Below are positions 40,631-48,993 of a DNA stretch of 64,000 nucleotides, piece by piece; within the stretch, counting starts at the first letter, position 1, and each line of letters starts with the position of its first letter. The notes under the pieces are model-generated. The model was not told the DNA's origin and ran no database searches. It saw only the letters and a program-made list of their open reading frames with translations. This DNA comes from Rhodococcoides fascians A44A (GTDB lineage Bacteria; Actinomycetota; Actinomycetes; Mycobacteriales; Mycobacteriaceae): the NCBI RefSeq assembly GCF_000760735.1, contig NZ_JMEX01000008.1, forward strand, positions 929,988-993,987. Reading direction: 5' to 3'. The position numbers and the translations under genes are program-made.

Positions 40631-42925
40631 TCAGGACTTCGGGGGCGCCTTCTGCAGCTTGGCACCTTCGATGTCGACGTCGGGCAGGATCTTGTCCAGC
40701 CACTTCGGCAACCACCACGCCTTGTCGCCGAGCAGTGCCATCACCGACGGGATGATGACCATGCGGACGACGAACGCGTCGAAGAACACTGCGGCCGCGA
40801 GGGCGAAACCGATCGACTTGATGAACGAGTCGGGCTCGGCGATGAAGGCCGCGAAGACCGAGATCATGATGACCGCTGCCGACGTCACCACACGGGCTCC
40901 GTACTTGAACCCGTTGACGACGGCGTCCTTCGCCGGAGTGCCGTGGACGAACTCTTCGCGCATTCGCGACACCAGGAACACCTGATAGTCCATCGCGAGG
41001 CCGAACACGACACCGATGAGGAAGATCGGCATGAAGCTGACGATCGGCTGCGGGTTGCTGATCAGCCCCAGCCCGCCTTCCTGGAAGATGAACACCGTCG
41101 CACCGAACGTCGCGAGGACGCTGAGCAGGAATCCGAGTGTCGCGGTCAGCGGCACCAAGATCGACCGGAACACCACCATCAGCAGTACGAACGCCAGTCC
41201 GACGACCACGGCGAGGTACGGCACGAGTGCATCCTGCAGACGCTCGGACACGTCGAGTTCGAGCGCGGTCTGACCGGTCACGCCGTAGGACACGCCGTCG
41301 GTCTCGGCGAAGCCCGGCTCTGCTGCACGAAGGTTCGCAACGAGGTCCTTCGTCGCATCGCTGTTGGGCGAACTGTTGGGCGTGACGAGGATCTGTGCCG
41401 TGTCGCCAGCCTGGTTCACCGCGACGATCTGCGCGTTCTCGACGTCGTCTTCCTCGTAGATCGACTCGATGACCTTGCCGAATCCGGCCGTGCGATCCGC
41501 TTCCGGCGTTGCGGAGGCGTCGGCGATGACGAGAAGCGGTCCGTTGCGGCCGGGCCCGAAGCCCTCGTCGACCAGGTCGTACGCCTTTCGGACCGAGGTC
41601 GACGGGTCCGACGTAGCGATGCTGGGCAGTGCCAGCGACAGGCCGGTCGTCGGGCCTGCGATGACGGCGAGCAGTACGACGCCGCCGATCAGGCCGATCG
41701 CGGGACGCTTGACCAGCGCACGTGCCCAGCGGAGACCGTTGGTGGGCGGTGCGTTCGGGTCCTCGGGATCGGTGGTGTTGACGAACTTGATCTTGCCGCC
41801 GAACGCCTTGCCCTTGAACACACCGAGCAACGCGGGGAGGAACGTCAGCGCGATCAGGACTGCGACGAACACTGCGAAGCCGGCTGCGTAACCCATCTGC
41901 GACAGGAACGGGATGCCGACGACACGCAGTGCGACGAGCGCGATGAGCACCGTTGCGCCGGCGAACACGACCGCAGATCCGGCGGTACCCACCGACCGTC
42001 CGACGGCTTCCTCTCGGTCGTCGGTGAGCGTGAGCTCGTGCCTGTACCTGGCGAGAATGAAGAGGGAGTAGTCGATCGCGACGGCCAGGCCGATCATCAC
42101 CGCGAGGATCGGGGTGAAGGTGGACAGGTCCGCAAATCCCGACGCCGTGGTGATCGTCAAGCTGCTGATGCCGATGCCGACGATGGCGGTGACGAGCGGG
42201 AGGCCGGCCGCGAAGGCGGAACCGAACATGATCAGCAGGACGACGGCGGCGACAGCGAGGCCGACGAGCTCGGACGTGCCGCCCGGCGGCGATGCATCCT
42301 GGGCGACGCTGCCGCCCAGCTCGACGGTCAATCCGGCGTCACGTGCAGGCTGAGCAGCCTCGTCGAGCGAGGTGCGCAGGTCCTCCGTGACGTCGGCGAG
42401 CTCGACGGACAGCGGAACTTCGAGCGTGCCGATGTTGCCGTTCGGGCTCAGCGGCGACAGTGCAGCCGCGTTGGCTGCGGCGGTGTCGGCAGGGGTTCCG
42501 TCCTGCTCGGCCAGCGAACTGTACTGCTCGACGATGGCGGTGTTGCCCGCGACCGGGTTGGCGAGCGGTTGCGCCCCACCGGGCTTGGCGGCGGCGTCGA
42601 CGTCGGCGATCTGGTCGATGTCCGCGATGGTCGCGTCGATCGCGGCGGTGTACGCCGGAGTGTCGAGAGTCTGGCCGTCCGGCGCCTTGAAGACGTACTG
42701 CGCCGATACCGCCGTCAGCGGATCCTCGGCGTTGCCGAATCGCTCGCTCTGCAGGTCGAGAGCTTCCTGCGCCGGAGTGCCGGGGATGTTGAACGAGTTG
42801 GCCGTCGGGCCGGACAGAGTGGCGGCGCCGACGCCTGCCAGTACGAGAATCGCCAGCCATAGGGCGAGGACAATGCCTTTTCGTCGGAAGGCGAACTTAC
42901 CGACTCGATAGAGAAATGTAGCCAC
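40631..42925 (-). CDS. MMPL/RND-family transporter
   Basis: 764 residues, with the two repeated halves of RND transporters, each with one membrane segment, a large extracytoplasmic domain, and five further segments. Proton-relay type segments are visible (LAVAIDYSLFILARYRHEL and GVVFGLAMDYQVFLVSRMREEF). It lacks the long C-terminal tail of MmpL3. MMPL proteins export lipids, siderophores or drugs by proton motive force. The TetR gene ends 3 bases upstream, so it is probably the regulator of this gene. Confidence 0.92.
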   Translation of the reverse strand: MATFLYRVGKFAFRRKGIVLALWLAILVLAGVGAATLSGPTANSFNIPGTPAQEALDLQSERFGNAEDPLTAVSAQYVFKAPDGQTLDTPAYTAAIDATIADIDQIADVDAAAKPGGAQPLANPVAGNTAIVEQYSSLAEQDGTPADTAAANAAALSPLSPNGNIGTLEVPLSVELADVTEDLRTSLDEAAQPARDAGLTVELGGSVAQDASPPGGTSELVGLAVAAVVLLIMFGSAFAAGLPLVTAIVGIGISSLTITTASGFADLSTFTPILAVMIGLAVAIDYSLFILARYRHELTLTDDREEAVGRSVGTAGSAVVFAGATVLIALVALRVVGIPFLSQMGYAAGFAVFVAVLIALTFLPALLGVFKGKAFGGKIKFVNTTDPEDPNAPPTNGLRWARALVKRPAIGLIGGVVLLAVIAGPTTGLSLALPSIATSDPSTSVRKAYDLVDEGFGPGRNGPLLVIADASATPEADRTAGFGKVIESIYEEDDVENAQIVAVNQAGDTAQILVTPNSSPNSDATKDLVANLRAAEPGFAETDGVSYGVTGQTALELDVSERLQDALVPYLAVVVGLAFVLLMVVFRSILVPLTATLGFLLSVLATFGATVFIFQEGGLGLISNPQPIVSFMPIFLIGVVFGLAMDYQVFLVSRMREEFVHGTPAKDAVVNGFKYGARVVTSAAVIMISVFAAFIAEPDSFIKSIGFALAAAVFFDAFVVRMVIIPSVMALLGDKAWWLPKWLDKILPDVDIEGAKLQKAPPKS

Positions 42926-42928
42926 AGG

Positions 42929-43576
42929 TCAGCTCCTGAAGTCTGTGTTCGGTGCGCTGGTTTTCGTTTCGCGAGGGTCCGGAAGCCCGGCCTGCAGTTG
43001 GTCGAATGCGTCTTCGACGAGCTGTTTCGGCGAAGAATCTCCTTCAGGGTCGGCGGTCCAAATCGTCAAGGCAGCTGTGACGGCATTGCCGACGGCAGCT
43101 TGGAGAAGGTTCGGGTACAGGTCACGGTCGATGTCCGTGCCGGTACGCGCGGCAATTGCTTCGCCGAGAACTCGGATGAGCGAGTGGTGAACTTCGAGCT
43201 TGCGGGCCATGACACTCGGCGTCGCTTCGATCAGTTGCGCAACGGCGAAGGTCTCCGCGAGGTCCTTGTCCGGATCGGACACGATCGACACTGCCACGTG
43301 TCTCATCGCGTCCCAGATGGGCTCGTCGGCAGGGCGATCACGCAGCATCTCGAACCATTCGAGCGCCGAAGCCTCGATGTGGTGGAGAACCGCTTCTTCC
43401 TTGTTGGCGAAGTAGTTGTGGAAGGTCCGCGTCGACACACCCGCCTCGGCGGCGATGGCGTCGGCGGTGACGGCGTCGAGTCCCCGCGCTTTCGCCAACT
43501 GAACTGCTGCGAGGCCTAGAGCGTCGCGCGTGGCGGCCTTCTTCAGATCACGAAGGCCAGTGCGGGGAGCGGTCAC
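42929..43576 (-). CDS. TetR-family regulator of the mmpL/ABC locus
   Basis: 215 residues from GTG, with GGAG 4 bases upstream. HTH: LGLAAVQLAKARGLDAVTADAIAAEAGVSTRTFHNYFANKEEAVLHHI. The C-terminal domain contains EIP-like helices of unknown ligand. It is the first gene of a run TetR, mmpL, ABC, ABC on one strand. A palindrome and an extra half-site lie 20-45 bases upstream of the start and would allow autoregulation. Confidence 0.88.
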   Translation of the reverse strand: MTAPRTGLRDLKKAATRDALGLAAVQLAKARGLDAVTADAIAAEAGVSTRTFHNYFANKEEAVLHHIEASALEWFEMLRDRPADEPIWDAMRHVAVSIVSDPDKDLAETFAVAQLIEATPSVMARKLEVHHSLIRVLGEAIAARTGTDIDRDLYPNLLQAAVGNAVTAALTIWTADPEGDSSPKQLVEDAFDQLQAGLPDPRETKTSAPNTDFRS

Positions 43577-43596
43577 GAACTCCAAGGTACGGAAGT

Positions 43597-43620
43597 TGCA
43601 GAGTTCTGCACTATTGCAGA
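43597..43620. promoter_or_regulatory. Palindrome and extra half-site upstream of the TetR gene
   Basis: TGCAGAGTTCTGCA at 43597-43610 has exact 6-bp arms around GT, and TTGCAGA recurs at 43614-43620. This fits a TetR autoregulatory operator. Confidence 0.45.
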
Positions 43621-43689
43621 AGGGTGCACGTTTGACGATTGAGTCACACCCAACGCACACGGGTGTGTCAGCTCACACCCCGACGTGAG

Positions 43690-44145
43690 TCAGCGTCGCG
43701 CCCAGGCCGCCGGGTCGGCAGTCAGCTCGAACACGAACGCGGGAACATCGTCGGCAACGATCTCCGCCAGCGACACTTCCTCCAACACCGCGCGCATGTT
43801 CGCCCGCACCGCCAGCCACACCAGCTGCAACGGCTTCGCGGGGCCCGGGTAGTCGACATCCTCCGGACGCTGCCCGCGCACCGACGCCAACGGCCCCTCC
43901 ACCGCCCTGATCACATCCGCAACCGAAATCTCCGACGCCGGCCGAGCAAGCCAATACCCTCCGTCGGGCCCTCGCCGACTGCGCACCAGGTCAGCACGCC
44001 GCAGATCCGACAGCACCGACTCCAAGAACTTGTGCGGAATCTTCTGCGCACCCGCCAGCGCCTCAGCCTTCCCCGGAACCCCATCCGCGGCCGCCAGCTC
44101 CAGCAAAGTCCGCACGGCATAATCCGCCTTGGCGGTAATGTGCAC
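43690..44145 (-). CDS. Rrf2-family transcriptional regulator without iron-sulfur cysteines
   Basis: 151 residues from GTG, preceded by GAGGAG. Winged helix: HITAKADYAVRTLLELAAADG, then IPHKFLESVLSDLRRADLVRSRRGPDGGYWLARP, the Rrf2 signature wing. The protein has no cysteine at all, so it cannot bind the [2Fe-2S] or [4Fe-4S] cluster of IscR or NsrR types. It may respond to a protein partner, as CymR does, or to another ligand. A candidate operator is upstream. Confidence 0.9.
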   Translation of the reverse strand: MHITAKADYAVRTLLELAAADGVPGKAEALAGAQKIPHKFLESVLSDLRRADLVRSRRGPDGGYWLARPASEISVADVIRAVEGPLASVRGQRPEDVDYPGPAKPLQLVWLAVRANMRAVLEEVSLAEIVADDVPAFVFELTADPAAWARR

Positions 44146-44177
44146 AGCAATCTCCTCGGCCGACGAATGGTTCCTAA

Positions 44178-44198
44178 TTCCTACCATTCGAATAGGAA
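44178..44198. promoter_or_regulatory. Candidate Rrf2 operator
   Basis: TTCCTA at 44178-44183 and TAGGAA at 44193-44198 are exact complements with 9 bases between, and a further TTCCTA is at 44171-44176. The site is 33 bases upstream of the Rrf2 start. Rrf2 proteins commonly recognise TTCC/GGAA-type repeats. Confidence 0.5.
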
Positions 44199-44223
44199 AT
44201 AGGCGAATCCCGAACCCCCTCGG

Positions 44224-44274
44224 GACCGAATGAACCGTTCGGTCACTCCAAGTGACCAAATGCCACGTTCGGTC
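44224..44274. repeat. Compound palindrome with GACCGAA/TTCGGTC arms
   Basis: GACCGAA at 44224-44230 pairs with TTCGGTC at 44238-44244; GGTCACT at 44241-44247 pairs with AGTGACC at 44251-44257; another TTCGGTC is at 44268-44274. It sits between the divergent Rrf2 and desaturase genes, so it is not a simple terminator. Same core as hairpins at 31471 and 63968. Confidence 0.55.
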
Positions 44275-44314
44275 TCGAAGAGGGTCGGCTGGGTGTGGTC
44301 CACGACACGTCGAA

Positions 44315-44343
44315 GCGTTACACTCGAACCCTAAGTGTCACGC
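44315..44343. promoter_or_regulatory. Operator-like inverted repeat at the desaturase leader
   Basis: GCGTTACACT at 44315-44324 and AGTGTCACGC at 44334-44343 are complements with one mismatch, 9 bases apart. AAAGGAG begins at 44345, so a bound protein would block the transcription start or the ribosome site. Confidence 0.5.
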
Positions 44344-44354
44344 AAAGGAGCCGA

Positions 44355-45266
44355 ATGGTGGGCGAGTGGGTTCAGTCGGCCTGGAATGCACTCCCCGAGC
44401 CGTTACGTGATCCGGTGGCGTTGGCGATTCCGGCGTTTGCTCTGCTTCTGGTGATCGAGTGGTGTGCCGCGATCAAGCTCGAGGACGGTGACCGGGGCAG
44501 CTACAAGGGGGCCGATGCTCGGGCCAGCCTCGGGATGGGTGTTGTCTCGATTGCGACGACGACGGTGTGGAAGACGCTGGCTCTGTTCGGTTACACGGCC
44601 TTGTACGTGTACGTCGCTCCGTGGCATTTGCCGGCCGACGCCTGGTACACGTGGGTGATTCTCATCGTGGGCGTCGATGTCCTCTTCTACGCGTATCACC
44701 GCACTGCACACCGCACGCGGATCATCTGGGCGACGCATCAGGCGCATCATTCCAGTGAGTACTTCAACTTCAGCACCGCTCTTCGCCAGAAGTGGAACAA
44801 CAGTGGCGAGATCGTCATGTGGCTTCCGTTGCCACTGTTGGGGATTCCGCCGTGGATGGTGTTCGTGGGTTTCTCGATCAACCTGGTGTATCAGTTCTGG
44901 GTTCACACGGAACGGATCGACAAGCTGCCTCGCGTGATCGAGTTCGTGTTCAACACGCCGTCGCATCATCGGGTCCATCATGGGAACGATCCGCAGTATC
45001 TCGACAAGAACTACGGCGGCATCTTCATCATGTGGGACAGGCTGTTCGGCAGCTACGCCGACGAGGTGGCGCGGCCGCATTACGGCCTGACGAAGAAGGT
45101 CGACACATTCAACATCTGGACACTCCAGACACACGAATACCGCTCCATCGCACGGGATGTAGCGGCATCGCGGTCGTGGCGTGAACGGTTCGGTTTCGTC
45201 CTCGGCCCGCCGGGGTGGACGCCGAGCGGGGCCGAGGCGAAAGAGACTAGTTCGAGTTCAGGTTGA
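44355..45266 (+). CDS. Sterol desaturase / fatty acid hydroxylase family protein
   Basis: 303 residues with about four membrane segments and the membrane diiron histidine boxes HRTAH (115-119), HQAHHSSE (from 128) and HRVHH. Members hydroxylate or desaturate sterols, fatty acids or carotenoids. AAAGGAG is 5 bases before ATG 44355, which is preferred to an in-frame start 20 codons upstream. Its last 20 bases overlap the convergent YceI gene. The specific substrate cannot be told from the sequence. Confidence 0.92.
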   Translation: MVGEWVQSAWNALPEPLRDPVALAIPAFALLLVIEWCAAIKLEDGDRGSYKGADARASLGMGVVSIATTTVWKTLALFGYTALYVYVAPWHLPADAWYTWVILIVGVDVLFYAYHRTAHRTRIIWATHQAHHSSEYFNFSTALRQKWNNSGEIVMWLPLPLLGIPPWMVFVGFSINLVYQFWVHTERIDKLPRVIEFVFNTPSHHRVHHGNDPQYLDKNYGGIFIMWDRLFGSYADEVARPHYGLTKKVDTFNIWTLQTHEYRSIARDVAASRSWRERFGFVLGPPGWTPSGAEAKETSSSSG

Positions 45267-45933
45267 TCAGGAAGTCGACCGATCCCGAGCCCTCGACGGT
45301 CACGAATCCGAGCGATGGAGGCTCGATGCCGAAGTCCGTCCACGTCGTCGGAATGCTTCCCGACGCGATGAGCGTGTCACCGGACTGCAGGACCTCCATC
45401 TCGACGGAGACAGGACGGGACTGGTCCTTCAGGGTCAACGTTCCGTTCGCGGTGACGGTGGCCGTAGTTCCGTCCTTGGGAAGTGATGCCAGGTCCACGG
45501 GCGAGTCGAAGGTGAAGGTCGCCGTCGGATAGGTGGCGGTGTCGAAGATGTTGCCGCGGAACTGGTTGTCGCGACGGTCGCTGTCCGTGGTGATCGACCC
45601 CGTCTGCACTGTCACCTCACCTTCGGTGAGGGTGTTGTCCGTGATCGTGACGTCGCCGCTGACCTCGGGGGTCGTGCCGACCACTGTGACGTCCGAGCCG
45701 TTGAGCACTTCGTCGACGGTGTATCCCGCGGCCGTGGTGTTCGACGCGTCGCCTGGGACGATGGTCCATGTTCCGTCCAGGTCGTCGGTGGAGGCGGCTT
45801 GCGCTCCCTCGGTCGAGACCGTCGCGGCGGGCGCGTCGTCCTCTTGGAACGACGCATAGATCTTGGGGCCGAAGTACGCACCGAGCGCGATCACGACGAC
45901 GAGTGCGCCGGCTATCCACCATTTCTTTGTCAT
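45247..45933 (-). CDS. YceI-like lipid-binding protein, membrane-anchored
   Basis: 228 residues. One N-terminal membrane segment (KKWWIAGALVVVIALGAYFG) without a clear cleavage site, then a YceI lipocalin-like barrel (LDGTWTIVPGDASNTTAAGYTVDE, DRRDNQFRGNIFDTATYPTATF, SIPTTWTDFGIEPP). YceI proteins bind isoprenoids or other lipids outside the cytoplasm. GAGG precedes the ATG. The 3' end overlaps the desaturase gene by 20 bases on the opposite strand; a shared lipid role is possible but not shown. Confidence 0.9.
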   Translation of the reverse strand: MTKKWWIAGALVVVIALGAYFGPKIYASFQEDDAPAATVSTEGAQAASTDDLDGTWTIVPGDASNTTAAGYTVDEVLNGSDVTVVGTTPEVSGDVTITDNTLTEGEVTVQTGSITTDSDRRDNQFRGNIFDTATYPTATFTFDSPVDLASLPKDGTTATVTANGTLTLKDQSRPVSVEMEVLQSGDTLIASGSIPTTWTDFGIEPPSLGFVTVEGSGSVDFLINLNSN

Positions 45934-46040
45934 GCCTCGCAATGCTAGTTGCACCTTCAACCCTGTGGGGGTTCGTGCACCTGGCAACTTGCTGAGAAGT
46001 TTGTCCGATACCGCCGTGTCGGGCTGCCACCCCGCTGCTG

Positions 46041-46046
46041 GACAAT
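46041..46046 (+). promoter_or_regulatory. Candidate -10 for leaderless PHP gene
   Basis: GACAAT ends 6 bases before the ATG at 46053. It fits the -10 spacing seen at khtT, GntR, gluQ and vsr, though the first base differs from TANNNT. Confidence 0.3.
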
Positions 46047-46052
46047 AGGGAC

Positions 46053-47063
46053 ATGGACCCGATCGAAGCTCTGCGCGAGATCGCCTACTGGCTCGAGCGC
46101 TCGCGCGCGGACACTCACCGCGTCAAGGCGTATCGGCGTGCAGCCGACGTGGTCGAATCGTTGGGCGAGACTGCGCGATCCGAGCGCCGGAAGGCCGATT
46201 CGTGGTCCGCGTTGCCGGGCATCGGAGCCAAGACGTCGCTCATCATCCGTCAGGCCCTCTCGGGCGACGTACCGGACTTTCTTGCCGAGAAGCGTGCCGA
46301 GGCCGAGCCGATCGGCGACAACGATCTCCGGTCTGCCCTCAGAGGGGATCTGCATACCCATTCCAACTGGTCCGACGGCGGCAGCGGGATCGAGGAGATG
46401 ATGCGCACCGCAGCCCGGCTCGGTCACGAGTACTGCGCGTTGACCGATCATTCACCCCGGTTGAAGGTGGCCAACGGATTGTCGGCCGATCGGCTGAGGA
46501 AGCAACTCGACGTTGTTGCCGAACTCAACGAGGAACTCGCGCCGTTCCGCATTCTCACCGGTATCGAGGTGGACATCCTCGACGACGGCAGCCTGGATCA
46601 GGACGAGGGCTTGCTCGCCGAACTGGATATCGTTGTCGCCAGCGTGCATTCGAACCTGCGGGCCGACTCCGAGTCGATGACCCGCCGCATGGTCAACGCA
46701 ATCGCCAACCCCCACGTCGACGTGTTGGGACATTGCACCGGCAGGCTCGTCGAGGGTGGCCGGGGAACGAGGCCGGAATCGAAGTTCGACGCCGACGTGG
46801 TGTTCGAGGGATGCAAGCAGTTCGGTACCGCGGTGGAGATCAACGCCCGGCCCGAGCGTCAGGACCCGCCGGAGCGCCTCATCGATGTCGCCCTCGAGCG
46901 GGGCTGCCTGTTCTCGATCGACACCGACGCACATGCGCCCGGGCAGCTCGACTGGCAGGGCTACGGGGCCCTACGCGCCGAAGCTCGGGGCGTGCCGGCT
47001 GAACGCGTCGTCAACACCTGGTCGGCCGACGAACTTCTCGCCTGGACCGGTGGCAGCCGGTGA
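46053..47063 (+). CDS. PHP-domain phosphoesterase with polymerase-X-type helix-hairpin-helix N-terminus
   Basis: 336 residues. The N-terminal 85 residues resemble the 8-kDa and HhH part of family X polymerases (IAYWLERSRADTHRVKAYRRAADVVE; WSALPGIGAKTSLIIRQAL). The PHP domain follows with metal ligands in DLHTHSNWSDG, ALTDHS, GIEVDIL, ASVHS, GHCTGR and DTDAH. The polymerase palm found in PolX (about 570 residues) is missing. It may be a 3'-end processing nuclease or phosphatase acting on DNA; that is inference. The next gene overlaps by 4 bases. Confidence 0.88.
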   Translation: MDPIEALREIAYWLERSRADTHRVKAYRRAADVVESLGETARSERRKADSWSALPGIGAKTSLIIRQALSGDVPDFLAEKRAEAEPIGDNDLRSALRGDLHTHSNWSDGGSGIEEMMRTAARLGHEYCALTDHSPRLKVANGLSADRLRKQLDVVAELNEELAPFRILTGIEVDILDDGSLDQDEGLLAELDIVVASVHSNLRADSESMTRRMVNAIANPHVDVLGHCTGRLVEGGRGTRPESKFDADVVFEGCKQFGTAVEINARPERQDPPERLIDVALERGCLFSIDTDAHAPGQLDWQGYGALRAEARGVPAERVVNTWSADELLAWTGGSR

Positions 47064-47965
47064 AATTCACACGACTAGCGGCCTTCCTCGTGACGGCAGC
47101 GTTGACGGCTGGATGCAGTGGATCCACCGTGCACACGCCGCCCCCGATTCCGACGCCGTCTCCCGCACTGATCCCGGCCCTGGCGGATCCGCCGATCAGA
47201 CTGCTCTACGGCGCCGACGAGGACAACGTGGGTGACCTGTATCTGCCGGACAACGGCGCGGACTCCCTGCCTGTTGTCGTGATGGTGCACGGTGGCGGGT
47301 GGCAGCAGCGGTACGACATGTCGTACTTCGGACCGATCTCGGAAGCCGTGGCCGATCGCGGAATTGCCGTGTGGAACATCGAATACCGCCGTGGCACCGG
47401 CGATTACCGCGACACGCTCGCCGACGTCGACAACGCGACGGAGGCGCTGGCCAACACGGTCCAGGAGGCTGCGGGTGGCCGGTTGGACCTGGGCCGCGTT
47501 CATGTGGCCGGCCACTCGGCCGGCGGCCAGCTGGCCGCCTGGTTGGCGGGGCGTCACACCCTGGATGCGTCGGCTCCTGGCGCGCAGCCGAAGATCATGC
47601 CCCGCAGCGCGACGATCATGGCCGGCGTCTTCGACATGGCACGTGCCGCGAACATCGGGGGCGACAAACTCGTGCCCGCGTTCCTCGGTGGTATGCCCGA
47701 TCAGGTTCCGGACCGGTATCGCGTCGCCTCACCGATCGAGCATCTGCCCATCGGCACACGGGTGACGGCAATCCACGGCGACGCCGACAAGACCGTGTCC
47801 GTGAACCAGAGCACGGCCTATGCCGACGCCGCACGTGCCGCGGGCGATACCGTCGACGTCGTCGTTCTGCCGGGAGCCGGGCACGGGGATTTCACGAACA
47901 GCGGTTCGGTTGCGTGGCGCACGACGGTCGACGCCATTGCTGCCCACGCGGCCGATGTCGAGTGA
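47060..47965 (+). CDS. Alpha/beta hydrolase lipoprotein (carboxylesterase/lipase type)
   Basis: 301 residues from GTG. Lipoprotein signal with lipobox LTAGC (Cys19), then an esterase domain with oxyanion motif HGGGW, nucleophile in GHSAGG, acid in HGDADK and His in GAGHGDF. It is probably an envelope-attached esterase of the hormone-sensitive lipase/BD-FAE-like group. The start overlaps the PHP stop (GTGA). A second lipoprotein gene follows at once. Confidence 0.9.
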   Translation: MKFTRLAAFLVTAALTAGCSGSTVHTPPPIPTPSPALIPALADPPIRLLYGADEDNVGDLYLPDNGADSLPVVVMVHGGGWQQRYDMSYFGPISEAVADRGIAVWNIEYRRGTGDYRDTLADVDNATEALANTVQEAAGGRLDLGRVHVAGHSAGGQLAAWLAGRHTLDASAPGAQPKIMPRSATIMAGVFDMARAANIGGDKLVPAFLGGMPDQVPDRYRVASPIEHLPIGTRVTAIHGDADKTVSVNQSTAYADAARAAGDTVDVVVLPGAGHGDFTNSGSVAWRTTVDAIAAHAADVE

Positions 47966-47985
47966 TGTCTGGTACACAGTTGGCC

Positions 47986-48447
47986 ATGAAGCGGACCATC
48001 CTCACCGGCGCAGTGTTGATGCTCGCCCTCGCTGGATGCGGCTCGGACGAGCAGTCCTCGGCCGCGCCCAGCACATCCTCCACGTCGACGACGGTGACGG
48101 TGACGGCCGCCCCTTCCACGACTGCGGAGCCGCCGCCTGCCGCTCCGGCCGAATCCTTCGTACCCGAGACCACACCGGCGGACGCTCCCCCACCGGCACC
48201 CGTGCAATTGCCCATCGACCAGGGCGACGGGTCGAACCGGCCCACCGGCGAGCAACTGTACGTCGAGACCTGCCAGCAGTTCCTTGCCGCGATCGATGCC
48301 CTCGCCGTCACCGGCGCTCCACGGAACGTGACCGTCGACGGGATTTCCGCACAGCTGCAGGCCAATCCGAGCTGGTCGACGGTCCCTCCCGAGGACCAGC
48401 AGCAGATGCTCCGCGGTTTGGACGCAGCCGGCCTCGGCAGCTGCTGA
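47986..48447 (+). CDS. Small lipoprotein of unknown function
   Basis: 153 residues. Lipobox LALAGC gives Cys18 as the lipid site when translation begins at MKRTILTG; an in-frame ATG 7 codons upstream would add residues before the signal. A Ser/Thr/Pro-rich linker (residues about 20-80) is followed by a small domain (GEQLYVETCQQFLAAIDAL) with two cysteines, the second near the C-terminus (LGSC). I do not recognise the domain. Its sequence composition suggests display at the cell surface. Confidence 0.85.
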   Translation: MKRTILTGAVLMLALAGCGSDEQSSAAPSTSSTSTTVTVTAAPSTTAEPPPAAPAESFVPETTPADAPPPAPVQLPIDQGDGSNRPTGEQLYVETCQQFLAAIDALAVTGAPRNVTVDGISAQLQANPSWSTVPPEDQQQMLRGLDAAGLGSC

Positions 48448-48467
48448 ACCGAGGCGGCGGGAGTGAA

Positions 48468-48497
48468 GCTGTCAGGTGTACAGCTGTCAGGTGTACA
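48468..48497. repeat. 15-bp tandem duplication at the end of the FBP gene
   Basis: AGCTGTCAGGTGTAC occurs twice in direct tandem (48468-48482 and 48483-48497). The second copy contains the FBP stop codon, so the first is a silent duplication downstream of the stop. Confidence 0.9.
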
Positions 48498-48975
48498 GCC
48501 TGGCGATGAATGCTTCGATGTTCTCCTGAACCCGTACGACGCGCTCCTCGGTGCTGAGGTTCTCGCGGTACCGGTTGCCCAGCGCCGGGGTCTTCTTGCC
48601 TCGTGCGTACAGAGAGCACAGTAGGTCCGTGCACATGTAGGTGCCGACGGTGTTTCCGCGCCGCCCTGATTCGCCGGTCTTCTTGGCGGTCATGAGCGAT
48701 ACGTCGCCGCGTGAGTGCGTCGTCGTGCAGATGGTGCACATCTGCGCGCGGTCGGATCCGCCGGATTCGTGTTTGAGCGCGACGCCGACCAGCTCGTCGC
48801 CCTTGGGTAGGACGATGTAGCTTCGACCTGCGTACGACGGGTCGGACCAACCGAGGAAATCCAGCTGTTCCCAGTCGGTGTCGGTCAGGGTGGATGGCAG
48901 GTTCATTCGTTTGGCGTCGCCCTTGGAACAGTTCACGAACGACTGTCTGATCTCTTTCTCGGTGATGGACTGCAT
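48487..48975 (-). CDS. FBP-domain zinc-finger protein (EF-G binding, FusB-like)
   Basis: 162 residues. The C-terminal treble-clef zinc site has Cys80-x2-Cys83 (MCTICTTTHS) and Cys115-x4-Cys120 (YMCTDLLC), as in the FBP/FusB C-terminal domain that binds elongation factor G and can relieve fusidic acid stalling. The N-terminal part is shorter than in staphylococcal FusB. It follows a TetR gene by 18 bases on the same strand, so the TetR may regulate it. Function in resistance is inference only. Confidence 0.85.
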   Translation of the reverse strand: MQSITEKEIRQSFVNCSKGDAKRMNLPSTLTDTDWEQLDFLGWSDPSYAGRSYIVLPKGDELVGVALKHESGGSDRAQMCTICTTTHSRGDVSLMTAKKTGESGRRGNTVGTYMCTDLLCSLYARGKKTPALGNRYRENLSTEERVVRVQENIEAFIARLYT

Positions 48976-48993
48976 GTGTGTTCTCCCGGAACG

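Noticed and set aside
40943..42862. 639-codon plus-strand frame opposite the MMPL gene
   Set aside because: Composition is Arg/Asp/Glu-rich and repetitive, with no domain; the minus-strand transporter has full RND architecture.
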